The notes under the pieces were generated by a model. The model searched no databases. It was not told the DNA's origin and saw nothing but the letters and a program-made list of their open reading frames with translations. This document shows, piece by piece, positions 22,481-32,220 of a stretch of DNA of 64,000 bases. How positions within the stretch are numbered: the stretch's first letter is position 1; the number at the start of each line of letters is the position of its first letter. Location: the NCBI GenBank assembly GCA_914767715.1, contig OU612075.1, positions 22,940,001-23,004,000 on the forward strand, given 5' to 3'. The stretch comes from Membranipora membranacea (taxonomy: Eukaryota; Bryozoa; Gymnolaemata; Cheilostomatida; Membraniporidae). The position numbers and the translations under genes were made by a program.

Positions 22481-23989
22481 ACATTGAAAATGACCCAGAA
22501 TGAAAATGACCTGAGTATGAAAACAACCTTAAGTTGACCTTGACATATATATAAAATAGTGCAAGGAGATTAAATCAGTCTATAACCGGAAATGAAAATG
22601 ACCCAACCAATCAGACACCTACATGAAAATGACCCAACCAATCAGACACCTACATGAAAATGACCCAACCAATCAGACACCTACATGAAATGATCCAACC
22701 AATCACACCCATATATGAAAATGACCCAACCAATCCTTGAAGGTATTCATAGTTAAAGGTAAAGTGAGGAATATTTACACAGCCTTGGGAGGCTGTTTGG
22801 GGTGGGGTTACAAACCCCCTACACAAGAGAGTTAGCCTAGGCTAGTTACACACATGTATCAGTTTCACTTTGGTAACAGCTGCTATTATGTTGACTCTTG
22901 ATCAATGAACCTCTTCATTGATTTTATGGTGGACATACAGTATCGTTTTTATGATAAAATATACAAAGTAAGAATACTCCACACATTTTGCTGTCTATAA
23001 CATAGCAGCATTGTGTATTTTGGATATCTTAAGATATTTTCAGCAGCTCAAAAGTCAAAACAAAATCTGAATTCCTAACTTTTTGATGACTATTCATAAT
23101 TCTCTAATCATATTAACTTAAACATTAGCATTGAGTAGCATATATATTTTTTGTGTGTTATTGCAGGTGAACTAACTGGGGCAAGGCTATCCGATTGCTG
23201 TAATATCTTTGACAGTCATGTTGCTCGTCACATACTCCAATTTTCTAGCGATGATGGCAACAGAAAGCGATAAATAGTAAAGGAATTTTGTATTGTTGTT
23301 GGGTTTTGCACGTTGTCACATTTTGTGCAGAGTTTTGTTACATTTTGCACATGGTGTCATGTTGTGTGCATTTGTCACTTTTGTCCTCAAACAAGCAAAT
23401 GATTACTCCAATTCAGTCATCAAACATTGGCAACCACAAAGGTCATTTACTGACTAAATGTGATGTTATAGCTGATATCAGCATTGTTCTCACCTCTCTA
23501 CGATTAACACTCTGATGACTAATCAACGTAAGACCCTCTCTCTCAGATATATACATGACAAATGTCACTTTACAAATGAATTTGTGATTGATTGTCAATC
23601 CCGGACGCTACTGCACAACATATAATAAGGACTATAGAAGCGCTTCGAACAGCAATAGTATTTTGCGCTATGTAATTTATTATTTGATTATGATTTCTTT
23701 TTCTATGCTTCTTGGTATTTTTAGTTTGAAATTTTGATATATGATATTTTACACCGATCAATTCAAGGAGCAAATATGACCATTGTATTTGTAAACAACA
23801 ACAAAAAAAGAAACAATAAGAAAAAAGGTATTGATGTAGTTAGGTGTATATATAAAAAGGCTTTTTCCGCAAAGAGCTGTGTTGGATTAAGGGAGGGCCG
23901 GGGTTTTGTGATGTGACAGGGTTTGAATGTAGGTAATGGTGAAATGGATGGCTGGTGTGCTCTGCTACATTATGGACATAGTTTATTCT

Positions 23990-24262
23990 CGAACACTGCC
24001 AAAAGACGGCCACTAAGATTATTTATACTGATATTGAATGTTATGAAGAACGGTTATCACTTCTAAACTTGACTACTGTCAATGAATTTTTATTTTCTAT
24101 GTCACAAAATTATTTTAAAAAGATTAGCAACAATCCAAGCCATCGATTTTTTAGTCGTATAAGATTCAACACTTGTAGAACATCCTCTTGCAGACCTATG
24201 ATTAATAGAGCTGAAAAGAGTAGGACTGAGAAGAGAAAGAACAGCTCTATCAGATTCTTATG
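23990..24262 (+). mobile_element. LINE RT C-terminal relic (plus strand)
   Basis: The frame reads KTATKIIYTDIECYEERLS, then LLNLTTVNEF and RIRFNTCRTSS before a stop. This is the typical C-terminal tail of APE-type non-LTR retrotransposon ORF2 (CYEERL...LNL). It is unrelated in detail to the two larger LINEs here. Confidence 0.65.
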
Positions 24263-24334
24263 AGACACAACAACTCATAAGCCTAATGTGATGGTTTTTG
24301 CAATGTTAGATGGTTCAAAATACACATACAATAC

Positions 24335-24601
24335 AATATAATAGTTGGGGCATCAAATGTTCTGTTAAATTCAATGCCGCAAGCCGCTCATCATGACATT
24401 CTACATATATGGCAAGATTTACGGACAACACTTAAGGCATAATTTCTCAAGCCCTTCAAGTCTCTCCTTGTCCCCTTTTGACAAGTATGGAAACCAACTT
24501 GGAGCCGCGTATGAGTTCACTGACAGAATTCTCGATCTATAGAATGTGATCAGACTAGATGTGGAGACGCCAACTTCCCTAAGCCCGGTGATGGCGTCCA
24601 C
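24335..24601 (-). mobile_element. LINE RT C-terminal relic (minus strand), frameshifted
   Basis: The minus frame has TFYRSRILSVNSYAAPSW and KERLEGLEKLCLK. A frameshift follows, then YVECHDERLAALNL in another frame. It is the same region of a LINE ORF2 as the neighbour at 23.99-24.26 kb, so the two relics lie tail to tail. Confidence 0.65.
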
Positions 24602-25034
24602 AGCTGGCCTTCACTTGATTTATCAACACAGAATCAACTTGTTTTGGTTTGGTTATTTTAACAATCAACAGGCGATAAGATTGGATTGGTACATGAAAAT
24701 GTTGTTGTGCATGGGAAGGTATTCCAGACACACAATACATATTTATTTATTAATTATACACATACATATGCAAGGGCCATGGTTGAGTTCATTTTGATTA
24801 TATCATCATGATTAAATTACAACAAGAAAAATGATGTGATCTCTGCTAAAAAAACTCTGGCTGTCAATAGTAGTGTCACCTGTCAAATATTACATATTTT
24901 GAATCTTCTAACAGAAAAATGACAATTCTTGAATTGGTGAACTGGTAGGCAGGCAGGAGTGGGGGGTCCATAACCCCACCCCAGATAGCCTACCATAGCT
25001 ACGTATATATTCCATACTTTACCTTTAACTATGA

Positions 25035-28025
25035 CAAAAGTTAAATACTATGTTGTAACAGCCTAGAGGTGTGAAATGCCTAGAACCCTTTGTGGATTAT
25101 CAATCTCTGTCGGATATTAAAAACTCATTGAATCAACGTCAGCTAAAAGATATATGGAATATAAATTATAAGCAGCTAGTGAAAGACACTGCTCCTGAAC
25201 TTTTACGATCTTCAAAGAGAGGTAGACGAGGCGGGGCGCGTGTGAACCATAGTAACAAAAATGGTAAAGTACCGCTGCCTGCTGTTGTACTCACCAATGC
25301 ACAATCGATTCGGAATAAGCTTGATGAACTGCACTCTCTCTTGAACACTAAGCGCCTAAAAAATCAATCTCAGCTTATCTGCATCACAGAATCCTGGCTC
25401 AGCCCTGCTATATCGACCTCTCGTACTGAACTCGATGGATATGAACAATTTAGAAATGATAGACAACCTGACACTAGCGGTAAATCATGTGGAGGAGGTA
25501 TTCTCGTCTACATCGACAGCAAATGGTCAACAAACAATAGCGTAATCTTCAATCATAATGACAACCACTGTGAAATCCTTACTATCAAATCCCGGCCACA
25601 TTGGCTACCTCGTGAATTTTCTTCCATAATCTCTGTTTCATGCTACACTCCGTTTACCGGTAATTCCAGACTTAAACATAATGCTACTTCCACTGCTAAA
25701 ACAATCTCTACACACGTTAAGGAACTGGAGAAAAATCACCCTGATTCTTGTATTATGGTAATGGGCGATTTCAACCAGCTTCCTTTCAGACTTGATGGAT
25801 ACTACCAGGTAGTTAAAACACTGACAAGAAACAATAGAATCCTAGACAAATGTTACATCAGACTCAAAGACGCCTTCAGCCATTGCCACCAACTTGCAAA
25901 CCTCGGAGGATCTGACCATTACATAACTCATCTCATCCCAACCTACACACCTCTCTTCAAATATAAATCTACCAGAGTAACCCGTCGTATGTTTACAAAC
26001 GAAAACTGTGACAACTTGAAAGCAGCTTTGGATATTACACTCTGGGATAATTTACTTTCTGATGAGGATGATATCCACACCCAGACTGAAGTTATCTCAG
26101 ACTATATCAATTTCTGTACAGACACCTGCATACCCACTAAAAGTTTCAGGATGTGTACCAACCAAAAACCGTGGATGAACAAGCATATATCAGAGATGTT
26201 GGAACAAAAACAAACTGCTCATGAAACTGGCAATCGTAAACTGTATAACAAACTTAAGCGTGATATAACCAAGGCAATAATTATCGCTAAGAAAAGCTAC
26301 TCTACCAAAATTCAACAACAACTAGTCAAACAACCTGCAAAAGCATGGACAGATATCAAGGAAATTAGTGGGCTACCTACTAGCACCAACACAACTCCTA
26401 AGCAGAACCTATTTGCCCCAGATGACCTGAATACCTTCTTCACCAGATATGAGAAACCTATACCCGTCCCGCCTGTGATAAACAATTCTAACACTACAGC
26501 ACCACCACTAGAAATAAAAGAAGATATAGTCCTCAAACAGCTCAGTGGACTTAACCCTAGGAAAGGCCCCGGACCAGATGGCCTTATTCCCAAAGTTTTA
26601 AAGCTATGCTCCAACCAGCTGGCGCCTATCATCACTAGACTGTTCAGCTCCTCTATCAACTCTAAAACTACACCTGCTTCATGGAAATCGGCTATAATAA
26701 AACCTCTACCAAAAGTCAAAGACCCTGCTCAACTTAAACAATATCGACCAATAGCGCTAACTAGCTGTCTCTGCAAGATGATGGAGCGGCTTGTAAAACA
26801 TTATATTATGGCTCATACTCCTATGGATAGATACCAGTTCGCATATCAAGCTAATCGGTCTACACAAGATGCCCTGCTCTGTCTAACTTCGACTGTCACC
26901 AGCTTTATTGACCAGAAGGCTTCACACTATGCTAGATGTCTCTTCTTAGACTTTTCATCGGCCTTTAATACTATACATGTTCCTGATCTTATCTCGCAGC
27001 TTACTCATCTTGACTCCAATGTCACTGAGTGGGTCTACAGCTTCTTATCTAACAGAGTGCAAAGAACTGTTGTTGATGGTAAAACTTCAAATGCTATTAT
27101 AACGAACACTGGCACCCCCCAGGGCTGCTGTCTGTCTCCCCTTTTGTTCTCCATATATACAAACCGGATTACCTCAAACCTGAGTAATGTTACAATAATT
27201 AAGTACGCAGATGACACTTGCATCATAGGCTGCATAGCTAATCAATCAGATCTCAACTCCTATTTTGATGAAATCCATAGAATTGCTAAACAATGTGCTG
27301 ATTTAAATCTTTTATTAAACCCTACTAAGACCCAGGAAATGATGCTATCCACCCAATATGTTAAACCTTCTACCCCTACACTTGTTTTAAATGATACTGC
27401 TATTGCTTTTAGTGATAAAGTTAAATATCTTGGTGTATTAGTTGACGATAAGCTGCGTTTTAATGATCATGTGCATGGTATAGTTTCAACCGCCTCTCAA
27501 AGGATGTATGTAGTCAGGAATTTTGTATTTTTAAGCTCTAAATCACTATCAAATATGCTTTTTAAAAGTTTTATTGTATCACGAATCTCCTATTGCTTAC
27601 CCATTATTTTTAAAAGCTTGTATGCTGCTGACAAGCAACGCCTGTGTAAAATTTTCAAGGACGCTATTAAGTTAGGCATTGAACATCCCGATATTTATAC
27701 CATGATGGACAATCAGACACGAACACTGGCCTTACGCTATATTCACGATGAGGATCATTTCATCAATGATTTGTTGAGTAAATGTCCATCTGGCAGATAC
27801 CGTACAGTAAAACATAGAAGCTCACTGGGGAGAGACTGTTTTCTGCGTCATATCACTCTTATTTTAAACGAAATACTTTTTTAGACAGAGATTTGATTTT
27901 TTATTCCAAGTGTCTTCGCTTTTTCTTGCTGATTCAAAGTGCCAGGAATTACACTGTATTTCGCGACTCATTTTTTTCTTTTAATAATGCTGTCAGTGAT
28001 AGTAATAAAATCCATCCATCCATCA
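25035..28025 (+). mobile_element. Full-length single-ORF LINE (about 3.0 kb)
   Basis: The boundaries are fixed by comparison with the uninterrupted copy of the host repeat at 22,742-22,765. The element has a 5' leader of about 25-35 nt, one long ORF and a short 3' end finishing in 'atccatccatcca'. It resembles compact RTE-like or CR1-like elements that carry endonuclease and reverse transcriptase in one ORF and end in simple repeats. It lies in intron 5 of GT31 copy B, in antisense orientation. Confidence 0.75.
25062..27884 (+). CDS. LINE endonuclease-reverse transcriptase ORF
   Basis: The open frame is about 937 codons. It begins right after a stop at about 25,059 and has no ATG near its start (the first codons include GTG at 25,071), so initiation is unclear. 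An apurinic-type endonuclease occupies the N-terminal third: TNAQSIRNKLDEL, CITESWLS, GGGILVYI, VMGDFNQLP and GGSDHYI. The reverse transcriptase occupies the middle: QYRPIALTS, CLFLDFSSAFNTI, GTPQGCCLSPLLFS and the catalytic KYADDT. The C-terminus has CPSGR and GRDCFLRH. No stop or frameshift interrupts it, so it could be active or recently active. Function: target-primed reverse transcription of its own RNA. Confidence 0.9.
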   Translation, partial: PRGVKCLEPFVDYQSLSDIKNSLNQRQLKDIWNINYKQLVKDTAPELLRSSKRGRRGGARVNHSNKNGKVPLPAVVLTNAQSIRNKLDELHSLLNTKRLKNQSQLICITESWLSPAISTSRTELDGYEQFRNDRQPDTSGKSCGGGILVYIDSKWSTNNSVIFNHNDNHCEILTIKSRPHWLPREFSSIISVSCYTPFTGNSRLKHNATSTAKTISTHVKELEKNHPDSCIMVMGDFNQLPFRLDGYYQVVKTLTRNNRILDKCYIRLKDAFSHCHQLANLGGSDHYITHLIPTYTPLFKYKSTRVTRRMFTNENCDNLKAALDITLWDNLLSDEDDIHTQTEVISDYINFCTDTCIPTKSFRMCTNQKPWMNKHISEMLEQKQTAHETGNRKLYNKLKRDITKAIIIAKKSYSTKIQQQLVKQPAKAWTDIKEISGLPTSTNTTPKQNLFAPDDLNTFFTRYEKPIPVPPVINNSNTTAPPLEIKEDIVLKQLSGLNPRKGPGPDGLIPKVLKLCSNQLAPIITRLFSSSINSKTTPASWKSAIIKPLPKVKDPAQLKQYRPIALTSCLCKMMERLVKHYIMAHTPMDRYQFAYQANRSTQDALLCLTSTVTSFIDQKASHYARCLFLDFSSAFNTIHVPDLISQLTHLDSNVTEWVYSFLSNRVQRTVVDGKTSNAIITNTGTPQGCCLSPLLFSIYTNRITSNLSNVTIIKYADDTCIIGCIANQSDLNSYFDEIHRIAKQCADLNLLLNPTKTQEMMLSTQYVKPSTPTLVLNDTAIAFSDKVKYLGVLVDDKLRFNDHVHGIVSTASQRMYVVRNFVFLSSKSLSNMLFKSFIVSRISYCLPIIFKSLYAADKQRLCKIFKDAIKLGIEHPDIYTMMDNQTRTLALRYIHDEDHFINDLLSKCPSGRYRTVKHRSSLGRDCFLRHITLILNEILF

Positions 28026-28424
28026 CCTTCAGGGATTGGTTGGGTCATTTTCATATATGGGTGTGATTGGTTGGGTCATTTTCATATGGGTGTCTGATTG
28101 GTTGGGTCATTTTTATTTCCGGTTATAGACTTTTTGTGACCTGCCAATATCGGAATGATTCGGACAGCTTAAGATGACCCTGACCTCGGGTCATTTTCAT
28201 TATGCAGGTCATTTTCATTCCAGGTCATTTTCATCTCAGGTCATTTTCATTCTGGGTCATTTTCATAGTGATTCGTGCATTTATATTAATAATACAATTT
28301 TTTAACTACTTTTCAATAATACTATTTTAGCATGCAAGGCAACTTCATTATTTTTTAGCAGAGTACGTGTACCAGCAACCTTTTTCTCGCAACTCTTACA
28401 GTTAGTGATAGAATACAAATCAAT

Positions 28425-28560
28425 CAATCAATCAATCAATTCACTGTCAATCAATTCACTGTCAATCAATTCACTGTCAATCAATTCACTGTCAATCAAT
28501 TCACTGTCAATCAATTCACTGTCAATCAATTCACTGTCAATCAATTCACTGTCAATAAAA
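28425..28560. repeat. 15-bp minisatellite 'caatcaattcactgt'
   Basis: About eight copies preceded by a short (caat)n run. It ends about 110 bp from the donor of exon 5 of GT31 copy B, on the intron side. Confidence 0.95.
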
Positions 28561-29104
28561 TCTTATTTGCTCAATTATTAGGATGTGGTAACCGTAGCCA
28601 TTATGAGATTAAGAGTTATGGTGGTATCCGACTTACACTAAATACTAAATTGAGGAGGGTTCGCTACTTACCCACAAAAACATCTTCCATAGTCATGAAG
28701 GGCACTCTGTAACTGGCTTCAACAACTTTAGTAGCAGCTTTATATGACAGAACATAACCAGGACCATTCATATAGTCAGGATACTTCTGTTGTGGGTATT
28801 CCTTGTAACTGACAAAAAACTTGTTGTCTCTCCGACGCATCGGTTTAGCATTATCCCACATATATCCAGTGTATAAATCTGCAATATCAAAATGTTGTGA
28901 CAGTTAAGTTCGGGCCTAATGGTGAGTATAACATATCATCTAATATGGTTTGTCAGGATTGTTTGGAGTACAAAATAAAGCGGTGAAGACAGCTGAGAGT
29001 ACCAGGTATTAAGATTTAATTTTCTGGCTGCAAACAGACAACGAAATTGATCATGTATATACTGCAAGCTAACGAGTTTGTGCTGAGTATGACCTGACTG
29101 ACAT

Positions 29105-29510
29105 ACTAACATTCATATACTGTATACAACACTTACTAACATTCTAATATTGTATATAACACTTTCTAACATTCATATACTGTATATAACACTTACTCAC
29201 ATCAATGAACTCCCACATTCACATACTGTGTATAACACTTACTGACATTCACATACTGTGTATAACACTTACTGACATTCACATACTGTGTATAACACTT
29301 ACTAACATTCATATACTGTATATAACACTTACTGACATTCATATACTGTATATAACACTTACTAACATTCATATACTGTATATAACACTTACTGACATTC
29401 ATATACTGTATATAACACTTACTAACATTCAAATACTGTATATAACACTTACATTCATATACTGTATATAACACTTACTAACATTCAAATACTGTATATA
29501 ACGCTTACAT
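29105..29510 (-). repeat. 30-bp minisatellite, about 13 units, spanning exon-4 donor of GT31 copy B
   Basis: Units of about 30 bp ('acttactgacattcatatac' plus 10 nt). On the minus strand each reads TGAATGT(T/C)AGTAAGTG, a copy of the exon-4 donor (GAAT|GTAAGCG at 29,509) and the first intron bases. The corresponding place in copy A (16,126 and below) has only about one unit. Confidence 0.9.
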
Positions 29511-31388
29511 TCAGTCAGATCAGGGGGCAGCTTAAGAAGTTGTCTGACCAGCACATCAAAGTTAACAATCATATCATCATCTGTTTTGAGGATATATTTA
29601 AATGGCTGACATTCATCAACAGCCCAGCGAGGCTCAACATCGTCTTCAGCGTGAGGTTACGATAATCATCCTCAAAATCCAAATACAAAATGTCCTTGTA
29701 CCTGCCCAGAAGTAAAGAACATTGTATATATGTATAGCAGATAAAATACATGTTGTAAAAATGCGCTCTATAGATTTACAAATAAAAGATGGTTTCTAAA
29801 GATAGAGGGTCTAATATCTCTAGTTGTTAGAAACCCAAGAGATATCGTAATTCTTATTTCGTACTATTATTGATGTTTATATGACTCACTCTTTATACTC
29901 CTGATATATACTGTGGCGTATTGTAGAAGATTTACTGTTGGCTACAATGAACACTGTGTCTGTTCTCATATTATCTACCAGCTCAGTCTTCCATCTCTTC
30001 CTGAAGTAATCTCTCTCAAAAAAGTTATCAGGTGATGACATCACAACAGTCAGTAGATATATAGGATCTCCACAGACAATGCCTGAAGATAATAACTGTC
30101 ATTAGTTTGGTTGTGTGTGTTTAGGTGCATGCTAAGAGGCTGGTTCATATTATCTCAATTGGCATTGGGGAGGCATCTGGGGTGCTGATCCCAGATAATC
30201 AATTAAGTTTTTGTCTGAGATGTATTCATATTATCTAAGTTTGTCCCATGTAGTAGTCCCATATAGTCCTAGATAGTCCCAGATCATCCCAATGTTGTAT
30301 TGTATTCAATCCGGATGTAAAATGAGTCTGGGTCGGAAACTGGAAGTATATAGGGTCAAACTTTTTCGTTACTGATCCAGACTCTTTTTTTATTGCTTGG
30401 ATTATGTCGTATTTCACATTCACAGTGTTTGGGATGGCTCTCTTGTCTCTTGGTTGGCTGTCTGGGACAATTCGAACAAAGCTTTACAGACTGAAGGATT
30501 AAATTATTGAGTACCAAATTTTATTTATTGCATATATTTCATATGCGTTCTTCTTCTACATGTTTGATAAATCTTGATTTTCAAAGTACTAACCTGACAT
30601 GGCTTCTCTCATGTCACACAGTCTGCTCATTAGTAGAGCGTGGAAACACGACGTACAACGTGATGTCATTGGAATCTATGTATCATGAATCATGGTCAAA
30701 TAGGTTTTCATATGGTAGATAGATTCAATGTTTGGAAATTCTCAAAATTTCATATTAACGAATGACAGTGACCGGAACGATGGTCAGTAAATATGAGAGT
30801 TGCCACCTCTGTGAAAAGAAGAGGATAACTTCATAAAAAAAACACAACATGAAAAAGTCAGTATTATAGTCAATAAGGCAGTCTCAAATCTGATTTTAGC
30901 GAACTTACTTGAAACATCAGTCTTGTATTTATAATTTATCGTGTGTAGCTCAGTTCCCTCTTGCCTCTTAGCCAGAGAACCATATTTTCTATGAGGCAAT
31001 GGCAGACTATCTACTTTGAAGCTACTAGAAGCATTCTCATTCTGTGAACTCATAAGAAAACAAACATTCTGAATGGTTTATACAGAATGCTATAATCTAG
31101 ACTTAGATCTCACTGATACAGTTTCAAACTCCCACTGACCCGTTGAGGAAGACATGTGTTTAAATGAATGTTAATATGTCACAGAACTGTTCGCTACAAA
31201 ATTACCTGATAGTTGTTCATGAAAAGTTGGTGATCTCTTTGCAGTAAATGATGAGAATTTGTGGCAGCAGCTGATTGGCTGATGTTGGAAGAGCTCCACA
31301 TGTACATAAAAGATAACAAGATGAGGAAACACAGCTGAGCTATATGAGCTCTCATGTGACAGGTGGTAGAAATCAACGGTTGAGACAT

Positions 31389-32220
31389 TACGTCACCTTC
31401 AATACTAAAATCAGAACAAAACAAATGATTCAATAAACATGTAGAGATATAATTGAACTTATTTACTATTGTGGTTTACTTAGTCAAGATGTCAGGGGAA
31501 AGGAATTCTTACCGTGAAGATTATCTGACCTTCCGAAACTTCAAATTAATGAAAATCCAGCGATCCTATCCTTAACTAGGACATGATTTTAATGTCATAC
31601 TTGGTCATGAAAAAAATGTTTAAAAGTGTTGTAGTTAATTATCATGTTCAAAATGCTTTGATTTTTAGATTTTTGAAATGTGATGACTTTTTATGGATGA
31701 ATCTCTCCTCAAGGCAAACAATTGGAGTTTATCTGGAAAACGTTGTAGTAATTGTCATTGTCATAACATATTAATGTTAATTATTGTGAAGCAACTCGAT
31801 TATGAATAATACGGATTAACACGTATTATTTATTATAGATAACACACATTTATTATTTATTCTAATCATCTTTACTTGACTATCCGCTGATATCTGATGA
31901 AAAACATTCCTCCAGCAGTCAATGGTACGTATCCCAAAACATACATGGATTTTGAGAGAGTTATTTAACTCAGGCCTAGCATGTACATGTCTATGCGTGC
32001 AGACTTCATGTGTATTGGGAGGCTAGAATGACGCCGCAATTGAAACACAGACAAACTTATATGTGTGTAATATCGTGTTCATATAGTTTACGTGGCTGAA
32101 AGCTTTAATTAAATGGTAAGTGTGGCACTCTCTCCTCCACAATAGTGAGAAGTATTGAGTGACCAAATATATGTTCTAATAAAATATCAATATCCTACCG
32201 TAAAATCGAACTGAAATCCT
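31389..32220. other. Intergenic region, nothing recognised
   Basis: This lies between the start of GT31 copy B and the stop of the SLX4-like gene. It is AT-rich. No exon, repeat array or clear promoter element was identified. Confidence 0.5.

Larger units (their letters stand above)
22484..28267. mobile_element. Foldback element interrupted by a LINE
   Basis: The left arm is 22,484-22,830. The right arm is its reverse complement in two pieces: 28,267 to 28,026, then 25,034 to 24,950. The gap between the two right-arm pieces is exactly the LINE at 25,035-28,025. The arms contain tandem 'gaaaatgacccaaccaatca' units and an end rich in 'ggggtggggtta'. Between the arms lie LINE relics at 23.99-24.6 kb. 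Confidence 0.8.
20140..31388 (-). pseudogene. GT31 beta-1,3-glycosyltransferase paralogue (copy B), frameshifted
   Basis: Six exons with the same boundaries and phases as copy A: 31,206-31,388; 30,909-31,041; 29,890-30,082; 29,509-29,701; 28,672-28,878; 20,140-20,510. Exon 1 has an ATG and a type II membrane anchor (AQLCFLILLSFMYMW). GT31 motifs include ERDYFRKRW, DDYRNLTLKT, the DDD motif, YMNGPGYVLS and MEDVFVG. Exon 4 is 193 nt instead of 194: relative to copy A one base is missing near 29,631 (cagcgaggctc against cagcgaaggctc). This shifts the frame in the SLRWA segment just before the DDD motif. All splice sites remain good and the frame is open elsewhere, so it is either a young pseudogene, a polymorphic allele or a sequencing error. 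Intron 5 is 8.2 kb because of LINE and foldback insertions. Without the shift it would encode about 426 residues. Confidence 0.8.
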
